A DNA stretch of 64,000 bases from Melioribacteraceae bacterium 4301-Me (GCA_041538185.1 JBGORM010000011.1:1-64000); one strand, 5' to 3'. Counted from the first letter of the stretch, positions 18,620 through 28,341 are shown. Numbers and translations are program-made. Notes: a model not told the origin generated them from the letters alone.

Positions 18620-21235
18620 ATGAAAAATATTTTCTTTTATGATGAAACACATATGACACAGCTTGCCCCGTGTATTTTACGAGGGTTTTTCACAGATGTT
18701 AAATTTGTGCTAATTAGTGTAATATGTGTTTTATTTTTTTTATTAGTCAATATTAATCTTTTTGCATTTGGCAATAATAAGCTTAGTAAGAATGATCTTA
18801 TAATTCGCTTTAATGGAGATGCCAAAATTGAAGTTGGCAGTTACTACACAGGACTTGAATTTCACCACAGTTACCCAGTACCTCAAAGGTTCAGTTTTTT
18901 TTATCCTATTGCAAACAGCATTGACTTGAGTACAGATTATTGGAAACGCGATACTACTTTTGTAATGGATGTTGGGTTAAAATTCGGTGAATCGAAAATA
19001 GAATGGTTGAACAACAAATCATTTGTTTTTGATCTTACTCCTTTCTCAGTTGATTTTTTTAAGAATGATAATGAAAAAAGAATTGAAATTTCTTATGCCT
19101 TCACTAAGAATAAGCCTGCCTTTGTAATTAGTTATTCAATAACCAATAGAACAAATCAAAACAAAACAATTGAACTATATACTAAGCAAGCTCTTGCTTT
19201 TAGAACAAGCCATACTTACAAATTAAGTGAGAATGTCAATTCTCAAATTTTTGAAAATGGCGAAACTGTATTTATAAATCATAATGATTACGAAACTCAA
19301 AATGCCTGCATGTTTATTGTTAATGGAAACGAACTGCCGGTTAATGTTCAATTCTTCAATCGAAAATCAGGCAGCAAAGGTTTTTTCAAAGAATCTTTAA
19401 CAAAACGGAAATTTGTTGATGCACCTTCTTTGAATTTTGTTTGTAAAAAAAACTTAAAGCCGAATGAAAGACTTATTGTTACTCAAATTATTGGTACATG
19501 CAAGAGCAATGAAAGCAAACAAATAGTATCGTATTTAAAAGATAATTACAAAAAGGAAATTAATGGCTTTGAAAATGCAATTCTAAAAAAAATAAGTGAA
19601 AACTTGACATTCAAAACCAGTGACAAAATATTGGATCATTCCGTTCTTTGGTCGAAAGCAATACTTGAAGCAAACAAACATTACATCGATGGCAATATAA
19701 TGCCTATGCCGTGTCCAGCCGAATATAATTTTTATTTCACTCACGATGTTTTAATGACTGACCTTGCTGCTGTAAATTTTGATATTGAAAGAGTTAAAAA
19801 CGATATGCGATTTATAATAAAACTTGCTAACAAAGAAAAAATTATTCCGCACGCTTATTACTGGAAGGATTCTTCCTTTGTTACTGAATTTGCTGACCAC
19901 GATAACTGGAATAATTGCTGGTTTATAATTGTTTCTGCAGGATATTTAAAACATTCTAATGACAAAAAATTTCTGGTAGAGCTTTACCCATTTATTGAAA
20001 AAGCATTAACACAAGCATTGAAAACAAAAGGTAATGACGATTTAATGTGGTCGTTTCGTCCTGATTGGTGGGACATCGGCAAAAAATACGGACAACGAAG
20101 CTACATGACGATTCTTGCAATTAAAGCTATACGCTCTTTTATTTATTTGTCAACGGTTCTAAATAAAAACACTGATAAACTTTTTGAACTTGAGCAGCTT
20201 GCCAAACGAATGACAAAAAACTTAAATGAAAAATTATGGCGTGAAGAATACGGCTATCTGATGAACTGTTCTACCCCCGATACAATCGATGAGCATTATT
20301 ACAGTGGTTCGCTCCTTGCTGCACACTACGGACTTATTGACGGTAGAAAAATTACAAACATGATTGAAACAGCAAACAAAAAAATTGTTGATAAAAAAGT
20401 AGGTGTCTATACTGTTTACCCGATGGATTTTGACAAATTAGGTGAGTTTTGGCATTTCGCTGGTAATGAAGCTGGTGATAAGTTTTATTATCTCAATGGC
20501 GGTATTTGGCAGCATTCAAATTCGTGGTACGCACTTGCATTGATTGCTGATGATAAAAAAGAAAATGCTGCTCAGTTCATTAAAAATGTTATGACAATTG
20601 ATGGCATTATGAACGGACCGAACGGGCAACCTGCTATGTACGAAGTACGCAACGGTAATTTTAATGATCCTAAAGTTTACGGTACAATAGATAAACCTCA
20701 ATTTATGTGGGCTGCTGGGTGGTATCTTTATTCTCTTTACTATTTGTTTGGTCTTAACGACAACGAATGGAATATTGAATTCAATCCTTACCTCCTTGAA
20801 GATCAACAGCATTGTTTTTTTGATCTTCAAATCAACAACAAATTGGTAAAGGTAGAAGTTGCAAGAGATAAATTACAAAAAATAAGAATTAATGGTGCGG
20901 ACGTTAATTCTTTAATAATCCCAAACAGAATTAAAGACATTAAAAAAATTGAATTAACAATCGGCAAGTTAGAGACACCATTGCTGAAAACTACAACTTC
21001 TGTCTTGAAATCATGTACGTTCCATAAAAGAACAAATGAGATGAAAATTATACTTCAAGCTTTTAAGGGACATAATAATAAGACGGTTATAGAATCACAA
21101 AAGAAACCGAAAATTATAACATTGAATGGACACAAATTAGAAAACATAAAAGCAGATTATACCAATGGAGAATATCTGACAACCATAAATTTTACCCATG
21201 AAAATAAAAATGATATTATTCGAATAGAATACTAA
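18620..21235 (+). CDS. Exported or membrane-anchored six-hairpin glycosidase/phosphorylase-like protein (GH94-like)
   Basis: An 871-residue protein. Residues ~28-50 are a hydrophobic segment (FVLISVICVLFFLLVNINLF) preceded by an unusually long ~27-residue leader, so it may be a signal anchor or the true start may be later. Residues ~55-310 are beta-rich. Residues ~320-720 form an (alpha/alpha)6-type domain. D482-W-W-D485 resembles the catalytic DWND segment of GH94 phosphorylases, and YLNGGIWQHSNSWYALAL resembles the GH94/GH65 C-terminal helices. A beta-sandwich tail follows. These are family-level resemblances; GH63-like or another six-hairpin hydrolase remains possible. It lies 18 bases after the GH130 gene. 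If exported it would trim the substrate outside the cytoplasm; a true GH94 phosphorylase would normally be cytoplasmic, which is odd here. Confidence 0.6.
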   Translation: MKNIFFYDETHMTQLAPCILRGFFTDVKFVLISVICVLFFLLVNINLFAFGNNKLSKNDLIIRFNGDAKIEVGSYYTGLEFHHSYPVPQRFSFFYPIANSIDLSTDYWKRDTTFVMDVGLKFGESKIEWLNNKSFVFDLTPFSVDFFKNDNEKRIEISYAFTKNKPAFVISYSITNRTNQNKTIELYTKQALAFRTSHTYKLSENVNSQIFENGETVFINHNDYETQNACMFIVNGNELPVNVQFFNRKSGSKGFFKESLTKRKFVDAPSLNFVCKKNLKPNERLIVTQIIGTCKSNESKQIVSYLKDNYKKEINGFENAILKKISENLTFKTSDKILDHSVLWSKAILEANKHYIDGNIMPMPCPAEYNFYFTHDVLMTDLAAVNFDIERVKNDMRFIIKLANKEKIIPHAYYWKDSSFVTEFADHDNWNNCWFIIVSAGYLKHSNDKKFLVELYPFIEKALTQALKTKGNDDLMWSFRPDWWDIGKKYGQRSYMTILAIKAIRSFIYLSTVLNKNTDKLFELEQLAKRMTKNLNEKLWREEYGYLMNCSTPDTIDEHYYSGSLLAAHYGLIDGRKITNMIETANKKIVDKKVGVYTVYPMDFDKLGEFWHFAGNEAGDKFYYLNGGIWQHSNSWYALALIADDKKENAAQFIKNVMTIDGIMNGPNGQPAMYEVRNGNFNDPKVYGTIDKPQFMWAAGWYLYSLYYLFGLNDNEWNIEFNPYLLEDQQHCFFDLQINNKLVKVEVARDKLQKIRINGADVNSLIIPNRIKDIKKIELTIGKLETPLLKTTTSVLKSCTFHKRTNEMKIILQAFKGHNNKTVIESQKKPKIITLNGHKLENIKADYTNGEYLTTINFTHENKNDIIRIEY

Positions 21236-21274
21236 CTTAAAGATGAGAGATTTCTTCGTGGAACTCAGTCTCTT

Positions 21275-21345
21275 CTCTGTGGCTTTCCGTGTAACAAAAA
21301 AAATTACACAGAGGTACACAGAGAAGGCACAGAGAACCACAAAGT
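21275..21345. repeat. CACAGAG-type intergenic repeat, copy 1
   Basis: A 71-base element made of short CACAGAG/CTCTGTG words. Arms CTTCTCTGTG...GTGTAA (21272-21294) and TTACAC...CACAGAGAAG (21304-21326) can pair around an oligo-A loop. Its reverse complement matches 23888-23957 at roughly 80% with one indel, so two inverted copies flank the GH2 gene. Such CACAGAG arrays are widespread intergenic repeats in Bacteroidota-type genomes. Confidence 0.75.
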
Positions 21346-21392
21346 TTTTTTATACAGAAATTATTTAGAAGTAAGATAGAGTAAAAGTAAAT

Positions 21393-23861
21393 ATGCTAGA
21401 AAAATTTTACTTAACCAGCAATTGGAAATTAAAACTTGGCAATGAATATTCTGTATCCACACCAAAAGAAATTAAAAGGGAGGAATGGATTAATGCTGAA
21501 GTTCCCGGAACAGTTCATACCGATCTTCTAAAAAATAAATTAATTGATGAGCCGTTCTACTCCAACAACGAAATTAAATTGAGCTGGATTGCCGAATCCG
21601 ATTGGATTTACAAAACTGTTTTTGATTCACCATTTGAACTGCACAACTCACTCCCTATTAAATTAGTTTTCGAAGGACTTGACACAATATCAAAAATATT
21701 TTTGAATGGTACATGTATTGGTGAAACGAAAAATATGTTTTTGAAATATGAATTTGATGTATCAAATCTTCTAATGCGCAAAAAGAATAAACTGGAAGTC
21801 CACTTTAAATCGCCTGTAAAATACAGCAAAGAGGAAGAGAATAGATATGGTAAACTTCAAGTTGCTTTGGAATCTCACCGGGTCTACATAAGAAAAGCAC
21901 AATATTCATTTGGTTGGGATTGGGGACCATCGTTTCCTACTATAGGCATTTGGCGGGATGTTTATCTTGAAAAAGAAAATAAAGTTGTTATAAATGATTT
22001 TCGGTTTAATACTGTAGATATTAAAGATGACTTTGCAGTTTTAGAAATTATTTTTAATGTAAAGAAGAATATAAAAGAAACAATTACTGGTAAAATAAAT
22101 TTATCATACCGCAATTCGATCATTGAAAAGATTGTTGAAACAGTAGATGGTGAAAACCGTATACGGTTGGAAATTGAAAAACCACTTCTTTGGATGCCGA
22201 ATGGATATGGCAATCAGCACCTCTACAATCTTGAAATACAAATCATAGATGAATCAAATAAAGTAATTAACTCAATTAGTAAAAAAGTTGGTATACGAAC
22301 AATTGAACTTCAGCTCAAGGAAAATGGTAAAGATACTTTTAGGTTCATTGTTAACGGCAAAAGAATTTTTGCAAAAGGAGTTAACTGGATTCCAGCTGAT
22401 GCCTTTTTACCAAGAGTAACTGAAGATAAGTATCGCAAAATACTTTTGTATGCTAAAGATGCAAATATGAATTTCATTCGTGTTTGGGGCGGAGGAATTT
22501 ATGAAAATGATATTTTTTATGAATTGTGTGACGAACTTGGATTGTTGGTCTGGCAAGATTTTATGTTTGCTTGCGGCGCTTATCCCGAGCATGAGGAATT
22601 TATAGACAATGTTAAAGAAGAAATTTATTACAATGTCAAACGTCTTCAATATCATCCATCGATTGCAATTTGGTGCGGCAATAACGAAAATGAATGGATT
22701 TGGTACCAGCAGCAAAAAATAAGTTACAGATTGATGCCGGGTTATAAAATTTATAGCAAAATTATTCCAGAAATTTTGTCTGAACTTGACCCGCATCGTC
22801 CTTATTGGGAATCTTCGCCTTTTGGATTTGATGGAGACCCAAATTCTCAATCAAGCGGCAACAGACATCAATGGGATATTTGGAGCAGATGGATAGACTA
22901 CAACGAAGTTGTACATGATAATAGTTTATTTGTTACGGAGTTTGGATTTCAAGGACCTGCGAACAAAATTACTTTCGAAAAATACATTCCGAAACAAGAA
23001 AGAAAAATTCACAGCGAGGTTTTTGAATTTCATAATAAACAAATTGAAGGACCGGAAAGAGTTACGCGATTTTTAAGCGCACATCTTCCTTTAAGTACTA
23101 AGTGGGATGAGTATATTTACCTTGCACAACTCAACCAAGGATTAGCATTAAAAACGTGTTTAGAATATTGGCGTTTTAATCAACCTCAAACAAACGGAAG
23201 TATAATTTGGCAAATTAACGATACTTGGCCGGTTACAAGTTGGTCATTAATCGACAGTGAATTAAAACCAAAGTTAGCTTATTATTTTGTTAAAAATTCT
23301 TTTGCGCCTGTTATAATTCGGTTAAACTATCAAACATGTTTAAGAACTAACGAAAATGAACTTAAGATAATTGGACTTAATCAAACGTCCCAAAAGTTTT
23401 CAGGCTACGTTGAATTGTTGACTCTCGATTCGAAGACAGGTGAAATTCTTAACAAAAAGAAATTTAATGCTGAAATACCAAAAGAATCTAAATTGGTAAT
23501 TAAATTAATAGAAAAGAAATTCAACTCGACCAATATTTTGATAGCTACTCTTTTTGACAAAAAAGGGAACAAAATTTATCGCACTCATTTTTGCTTTAAA
23601 GAATGGAAACATCTAAAACTGCCAAAAGCAAAAATCAATTTGAAACTTATCAATAACAATAACGAGCAGGCATTAATAATTACAACTAACAAAGCAGCTT
23701 TCTTTGTAGATGTTATTGCTGATAATGCAATATTTTCTAACAGAGGAATGATTCTTTTGCCCAGAGAAAAATGTGAATTAAAAATAGAACCAAAGAGAAA
23801 TAAGCGCATCAAGTTAGATGATATAGAAGTGTATTCCTTAAATCAATTTTTATCTGATTAA
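21393..23861 (+). CDS. GH2 beta-mannosidase
   Basis: An 822-residue family 2 glycosidase with the usual order: sugar-binding jelly roll (residues ~1-185, WKLKLG, EVPGTVHTDLL, QYSFGWDWGPSFPTIGIW), immunoglobulin-like domain (~190-300) and TIM barrel from ~310 (KGVNWIPADAFLPRV, IRVWGGGIYE, GLLVWQDFMFACG). The acid/base is Glu432 in CGNNENEW and the nucleophile is Glu516 in VTEFGFQG. WDWGPSFP and the VWQDFMFACG segment favour beta-mannosidase over beta-galactosidase. There is no signal peptide, so it should hydrolyse imported manno-oligosaccharides in the cytoplasm (or periplasm if a signal is missed). It is flanked on both sides by inverted copies of a CACAGAG repeat. Confidence 0.92.
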   Translation: MLEKFYLTSNWKLKLGNEYSVSTPKEIKREEWINAEVPGTVHTDLLKNKLIDEPFYSNNEIKLSWIAESDWIYKTVFDSPFELHNSLPIKLVFEGLDTISKIFLNGTCIGETKNMFLKYEFDVSNLLMRKKNKLEVHFKSPVKYSKEEENRYGKLQVALESHRVYIRKAQYSFGWDWGPSFPTIGIWRDVYLEKENKVVINDFRFNTVDIKDDFAVLEIIFNVKKNIKETITGKINLSYRNSIIEKIVETVDGENRIRLEIEKPLLWMPNGYGNQHLYNLEIQIIDESNKVINSISKKVGIRTIELQLKENGKDTFRFIVNGKRIFAKGVNWIPADAFLPRVTEDKYRKILLYAKDANMNFIRVWGGGIYENDIFYELCDELGLLVWQDFMFACGAYPEHEEFIDNVKEEIYYNVKRLQYHPSIAIWCGNNENEWIWYQQQKISYRLMPGYKIYSKIIPEILSELDPHRPYWESSPFGFDGDPNSQSSGNRHQWDIWSRWIDYNEVVHDNSLFVTEFGFQGPANKITFEKYIPKQERKIHSEVFEFHNKQIEGPERVTRFLSAHLPLSTKWDEYIYLAQLNQGLALKTCLEYWRFNQPQTNGSIIWQINDTWPVTSWSLIDSELKPKLAYYFVKNSFAPVIIRLNYQTCLRTNENELKIIGLNQTSQKFSGYVELLTLDSKTGEILNKKKFNAEIPKESKLVIKLIEKKFNSTNILIATLFDKKGNKIYRTHFCFKEWKHLKLPKAKINLKLINNNNEQALIITTNKAAFFVDVIADNAIFSNRGMILLPREKCELKIEPKRNKRIKLDDIEVYSLNQFLSD

Positions 23862-23862
23862 T

Positions 23863-26800
23863 ATGTTGAAAAAAGACAAAATAAAATACTCTGTGGTTCT
23901 CCGTGCCTTCTCCGCTAACCTCCGTGTAATTCTTTCGTTACAAGGATATACACAGAGTACAGTAAAGTTTTCTTATTTTGTAATTGCTATGCTATTCTGT
24001 TGGTTTTTAAATGCTTATCCTCAACAGATAGCAATACCACGAATAGAACAAATGCCAAATATTCCCTCGCCGTATTTAATGAGAGATTGGAAAAAAGTTG
24101 CTATTGGTTATGATTCATTGATTTATAATTTTAATGCAACTGGCGATTTTTTGCCGCTCTTATATTTCAATAACAATACAGTCAATTATTCTTCGCAGCA
24201 AAGTTTTGGTTTGCATACGTACGTTGGTACTTATAGTCCAACGAACGGCGAGGCAATAAACATTTTGCCTTCGCTTGTCGGCGCAACATTGGTAGGAATC
24301 GATAAAAGAAATCAGAATGGTTTTGATTGGGTGAAAATGAGCCGAGAATACTTTAATAAACGTCCCGAAATGAACATTTACAAAAACTCACCAAACGATA
24401 ATTCTTTTGATGACTGGTGGTACGAAACAATGCCAAATGTATTTTTTTATCAACTTTATACTTTGTATAAAAATGTAGAAGATTATGATTACCAATTTCG
24501 CACCATAGCGGATCGTTTTTTAGAAGTTGTGCGACTAAGCGGTGGCGGCACTACTCCTTGGAAAATACCCGATTTTAACTATCGAGGTTGGGATTTTGTA
24601 AATATGCAGCCATACAAAATTGGTGTAGTGGAACCAGAAGCAGCTGGCGCAATTGGATGGATTTTATATAATGCTTATATCCAAACAGGTGAAAAGAAAT
24701 ATTTAATTGGTGCTGAGTGGTGTATGGAGTATTTGAATTCGCTATCGGATAATCCAGCTTATGAAATTCAATTGCCTTATGGCGTTTTAACTGCAGCAAG
24801 AATGAATGCTGAAATTGGAACAGATTATGACATCGAAAAAATGTTTGGATGGTGTTTCAGCAAAACTTATTTACGAAATTGGAACGTGCTTGTTGGAAAG
24901 TGGGGTGTTTATGACATTAATGGTTTAATTGGAGAGGACTCAGATCGTCAGTATGCATTTGCAATGAATACCTTTCAGCAGATTGGTGCGCTTGTTCCCT
25001 TAGTGAAATACGACGAACGTTTTGCTAATGCTATAGGCAAATGGGTTCTTAATGCTGCAAACTCACTGCGATTTTTTTATTCAGAATATATAGACAACTT
25101 ACATCAAAGCGATTGGAGTTGGGCAAAACAATATGACCCCAACTCCTATATTTCTTACGAAGCTTTGTTGAAAACTGGCTCTGGCTGGCCTTATGCAACA
25201 GGCGATGCAAAAAGTAATGGCTGGGCAAGAACTAATTTATCGCTTTACAGTTCTTCTTCTGTAGGATACCTTGCTGCTCTGCTTGATACAACTGAAATCC
25301 CAGCTATTTTAAAACTTGACTTAAATATAACTGATTTCTTTGGAGTAAAATCTTATCCTTCTTATCTTCTTTATAATCCATACGATTCGGCAAAAGTTGT
25401 TGATATTAATCTTCCTTCTGGTACTTTCGATATTTATGAATCAATAACAAATAGTTTTGTGTTTACAAACGTCTCAACCTTTGCAAAAGTAAATATTCCG
25501 GCACAATCAAGTGTAATTTTAATTTTGATTCCCTCAGGAAGTAAAATTGAATATAAGTTAAATAAACTTTTGGTTAACAATATTGCAGTTGATTATAATA
25601 CTAACCACCTTGTTTCTAATTACCCGCCGAGAATTAAAAGTTTATCTGCACTTTCCAGTATTTTATTAAGTGGAGACTCAACGAAAATTTACTGTACTGC
25701 AGTAGATAAAGATAATGATCAACTAAGTTATACTTGGAAAACAAGCAAAGGCAAAATTGTTGGAAGTGGCAGCATAATTAATTTTATTGCTGATAATGAT
25801 ACAGGTCAAGTTAACATTACAGTTTTAGTTGATGACTTAAAAGGAGGGAAAGACTCAGCGGGAGTAATTATTAAAATAGTGAAAGAAATTAATCATTCGC
25901 CCCAAATAAATTTTCTCAAAGCTTTTCCGAGGAAAATTAATCTCGGTCAGTCAACTAAAATAGTATGCAGCGCTTTTGACGTTGATAACGACAGGTTAAA
26001 TTTTATGTGGCAGATTAATGCCGGAATAATTAATCAGATTAGTGAAGATTCTGTTTTATGGACTGCACCAGAAATAGAAGGTGATTATTTCGTGAAGTGT
26101 ACAGTGGACGATAGTAAAGGGTCAGCTGTGAAAGACAGCATTAAAGTTATGGTTCGAGATTTCAGCAAATACCAAATTGGAAATCTCATTGCTTTTTATC
26201 CTTTCAACGGAAATGCAAACGATGAAAGCGGAAATGGAAACGATGGTATTGTTTCTGGCGCAACCTTTACAAACGATAGATTTAATAATCCTTTTAGTGC
26301 GCTTTCGTTCGATGGTATAGACGATAAAGTTCAAATAAAAAATTCTGCGTTTCTCAATTTTCAAAATGCGATTACAATTTCTTTCTGGATGAAACTTAAT
26401 CAACTCCCTACAAAAGAAGTTTATATTATTTCACACGGGAGTTGGGATAGAAGATATAAAGTATCGATTTCAAGTAAGAAGTTGAGATGGACAATTAAGA
26501 CAGATAAAAGTGGTAATCAAATTTTGGATTTAGACAGCCAATCAATAATTGATGCAAACAAACTATATCACTGTGTAGTAATTTACACCGGTTCTGATGC
26601 AGAAATATGGCTAAATGGTGAATTGGATTCATTTACTTCTTGGTCGGGCAAACTCTTAACTTCTGATGTTGATCTTACTATTGCTCAAATGCTGCCTTTG
26701 GATGCTAATTATAATTTCAAAGGTGTTTTGGATGACATTAGAATTTATGACTATACACTGTTACCGCAAGAAATTGAAAATTTGTATGACTTGCCAACCT

Positions 26801-27114
26801 CAGTTCAAAATAACAAAAAGAACAATTCGTTAACTTTAGAAACAAAATTAGATGGCAACTATCCCAACCCATTTAATTCATCAACACAAATAATTTATAA
26901 AGTTTCTAAACGTTCTAATGTAAAAATATATATCTATGATATTCTTGGCAGAAAAATAAAATCGTTATTAGATGATGAAAAAGATAAAGGAATTTTTAAT
27001 CTTTGGTGGGATGGAAAAAATGACTTTGGAAAAAATGTTTCATCCGGTACATATATTTGTATTATGAAGAGTGATGAAAATATAAGCAAACTCAAATTAC
27101 TTTTAGTTAAATAG
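23863..27114 (+). CDS. Secreted multidomain protein: helical toroid-like region, Ig/PKD-like repeats, LamG domain, T9SS tail
   Basis: Up to 1083 residues. Residues ~65-490 are a helix-rich domain with many aromatic residues (DDWWYETMPNVFFYQLYTLY, DRQYAFAMNTFQQIGALV), possibly another (alpha/alpha) toroid. Residues ~590-765 contain two Ig/PKD-like repeats (GDSTKIYCTAVDKDNDQLSY; GQSTKIVCSAFDVDNDRLNF). Residues ~775-960 are a LamG/concanavalin-like lectin fold (FYPFNGNANDESGNGNDG, LSFDGIDDKVQI, GVLDDIRIYDYTL). The last ~90 residues are a T9SS sorting domain (NYPNPFNSST, IYDILGRK, SGTYICIM). The start is uncertain: codons ~9-32 translate a CACAGAG repeat, and the signal-like KFSYFVIAMLFCWFLNAYPQ lies after it, with an in-frame ATG at 23989. 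It is probably a surface glycan-binding or glycan-cleaving protein of this locus. Confidence 0.7.
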   Translation: MLKKDKIKYSVVLRAFSANLRVILSLQGYTQSTVKFSYFVIAMLFCWFLNAYPQQIAIPRIEQMPNIPSPYLMRDWKKVAIGYDSLIYNFNATGDFLPLLYFNNNTVNYSSQQSFGLHTYVGTYSPTNGEAINILPSLVGATLVGIDKRNQNGFDWVKMSREYFNKRPEMNIYKNSPNDNSFDDWWYETMPNVFFYQLYTLYKNVEDYDYQFRTIADRFLEVVRLSGGGTTPWKIPDFNYRGWDFVNMQPYKIGVVEPEAAGAIGWILYNAYIQTGEKKYLIGAEWCMEYLNSLSDNPAYEIQLPYGVLTAARMNAEIGTDYDIEKMFGWCFSKTYLRNWNVLVGKWGVYDINGLIGEDSDRQYAFAMNTFQQIGALVPLVKYDERFANAIGKWVLNAANSLRFFYSEYIDNLHQSDWSWAKQYDPNSYISYEALLKTGSGWPYATGDAKSNGWARTNLSLYSSSSVGYLAALLDTTEIPAILKLDLNITDFFGVKSYPSYLLYNPYDSAKVVDINLPSGTFDIYESITNSFVFTNVSTFAKVNIPAQSSVILILIPSGSKIEYKLNKLLVNNIAVDYNTNHLVSNYPPRIKSLSALSSILLSGDSTKIYCTAVDKDNDQLSYTWKTSKGKIVGSGSIINFIADNDTGQVNITVLVDDLKGGKDSAGVIIKIVKEINHSPQINFLKAFPRKINLGQSTKIVCSAFDVDNDRLNFMWQINAGIINQISEDSVLWTAPEIEGDYFVKCTVDDSKGSAVKDSIKVMVRDFSKYQIGNLIAFYPFNGNANDESGNGNDGIVSGATFTNDRFNNPFSALSFDGIDDKVQIKNSAFLNFQNAITISFWMKLNQLPTKEVYIISHGSWDRRYKVSISSKKLRWTIKTDKSGNQILDLDSQSIIDANKLYHCVVIYTGSDAEIWLNGELDSFTSWSGKLLTSDVDLTIAQMLPLDANYNFKGVLDDIRIYDYTLLPQEIENLYDLPTSVQNNKKNNSLTLETKLDGNYPNPFNSSTQIIYKVSKRSNVKIYIYDILGRKIKSLLDDEKDKGIFNLWWDGKNDFGKNVSSGTYICIMKSDENISKLKLLLVK
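23888..23957. repeat. CACAGAG-type repeat, copy 2 (inverted), inside an open frame
   Basis: About 80% identical, with one indel, to the reverse complement of 21275-21345. It lies wholly inside the 5' end of the frame beginning at 23863, which stays open through it. Either the repeat entered the leader region of the gene, or translation begins downstream of it. Confidence 0.75.
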
Positions 27115-27128
27115 TTCTTGGGGTAAAA

Positions 27129-28223
27129 ATGGCAGAGGTAAAATTAGTTAACGTTAGTAAGATATATGATGGCAAAAATAAAGCTGTCGCAAATGTAAAT
27201 CTTGATGTAAAGGATAAAGAATTTGTTGTTTTGGTTGGTCCATCTGGCTGCGGTAAAACAACAACTTTACGAATGATTGCAGGCTTAGAAGAAATAAGTG
27301 AGGGCGAATTATATATTGATGGAAAAATAGTAAATGATGTTCCACCCGCTAAACGAGATATTGCAATGGTCTTTCAAAATTATGCTCTTTACCCACATAT
27401 GAGTGTTTTTGAAAATATGGCTTTCGGGTTAAAGCTTAAAAAGCTACCCAAACATGAAATTAAAGAACGAGTTAGTTACGCTGCTAAAATTTTGGGTCTC
27501 GAAGATTTACTTGATAGAAAACCCAAACAACTTTCTGGTGGACAAAGGCAACGAGTTGCTGTTGGTAGAGCAATTGTGAGAAAACCAAAAGTCTTTCTGT
27601 TCGATGAACCTTTAAGTAATCTTGATGCAAAGCTCCGTGTACAAATGAGAGCAGAAATTTCTAAACTGCACCATAGATTAGGCGCTACAATGATTTATGT
27701 AACCCATGACCAAACTGAAGCTATGACAATGGGCGATGTTATTGTTGTAATGAAAGACGGTGTGGTTCAACAAATTGATACTCCTCTTAATTTGTATAAT
27801 TATCCCGTTAATAAATTTGTTGCGGGATTTATTGGTAGCCCTCCAATGAATTTTATTGAAGGGGAGATACTCAACGGAAACGGGCTAAAGTTTAAAAGCA
27901 AAAACGGTGAACTTCTCATTAATCTTGATGAAAAAAAACTGCAGCATCTTTCAGCCTACAAAAATAAAAATTTGTGGCTGGGAATTCGTCCAGAAGATAT
28001 TAGCCTTACTCCTAATGATTTTAATTGTGCGATACAAAGTAATCCTGATCTTGTAGAACCTATGGGAAGCGAAGCTAATATTTATTTTAAAATTGACGAT
28101 GTTCAATTTGTTTGCCGTAGCTATGCACCCTTCATGCCAAAAGTTGGTGAAACTATAAAATTATACCTTAACACCAATAAACTTCATTTTTTTGATAAAG
28201 ACAACGAGACTAAAATACAGTGA
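27129..28223 (+). CDS. ugpC: ABC sugar transporter ATP-binding protein (UgpC/MsmX/MalK type)
   Basis: A 364-residue ATPase with Walker A GPSGCGKTT (37-45), Q-loop VFQNYALYPHM, signature LSGGQRQRVAVGRA near 135, Walker B VFLFDEPLSNLDAKLR near 156, and H-loop VTHDQTEAMTMGD near 191. A C-terminal OB/TOBE region (~235-360, LGIRPEDI) is typical of the carbohydrate-importer ATPases that energise MalFG-like permeases. It closes the sugar locus 14 bases after the LamG protein gene and is the only ATPase in the window, so it most likely serves the permeases at 10728-12394. The UgpC name marks the family; the substrate is not implied. Confidence 0.9.
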   Translation: MAEVKLVNVSKIYDGKNKAVANVNLDVKDKEFVVLVGPSGCGKTTTLRMIAGLEEISEGELYIDGKIVNDVPPAKRDIAMVFQNYALYPHMSVFENMAFGLKLKKLPKHEIKERVSYAAKILGLEDLLDRKPKQLSGGQRQRVAVGRAIVRKPKVFLFDEPLSNLDAKLRVQMRAEISKLHHRLGATMIYVTHDQTEAMTMGDVIVVMKDGVVQQIDTPLNLYNYPVNKFVAGFIGSPPMNFIEGEILNGNGLKFKSKNGELLINLDEKKLQHLSAYKNKNLWLGIRPEDISLTPNDFNCAIQSNPDLVEPMGSEANIYFKIDDVQFVCRSYAPFMPKVGETIKLYLNTNKLHFFDKDNETKIQ

Positions 28224-28341
28224 GTTTTTAAGATAGAAGAAATTCTGTTAGTTAACTATATTTTATAATTTTTTTTTTAAAGCAGCAGTATGCGTAATAA
28301 TATGTTCTTTAAAATCGTGTTTAATTCTTTGTTAAGACAAG

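Noticed and set aside
21236..21392. CRISPR-like or tandem array of CACAGAG words
   Set aside because: The words are irregular and paired as a hairpin; the same style occurs at 23888 and 31101, so a dispersed repeat is a better reading.
22407..22850. 147-residue open frame on the - strand
   Set aside because: It lies fully inside the well-supported GH2 gene, with no recognisable family and biased composition; it is a shadow of the + strand gene.
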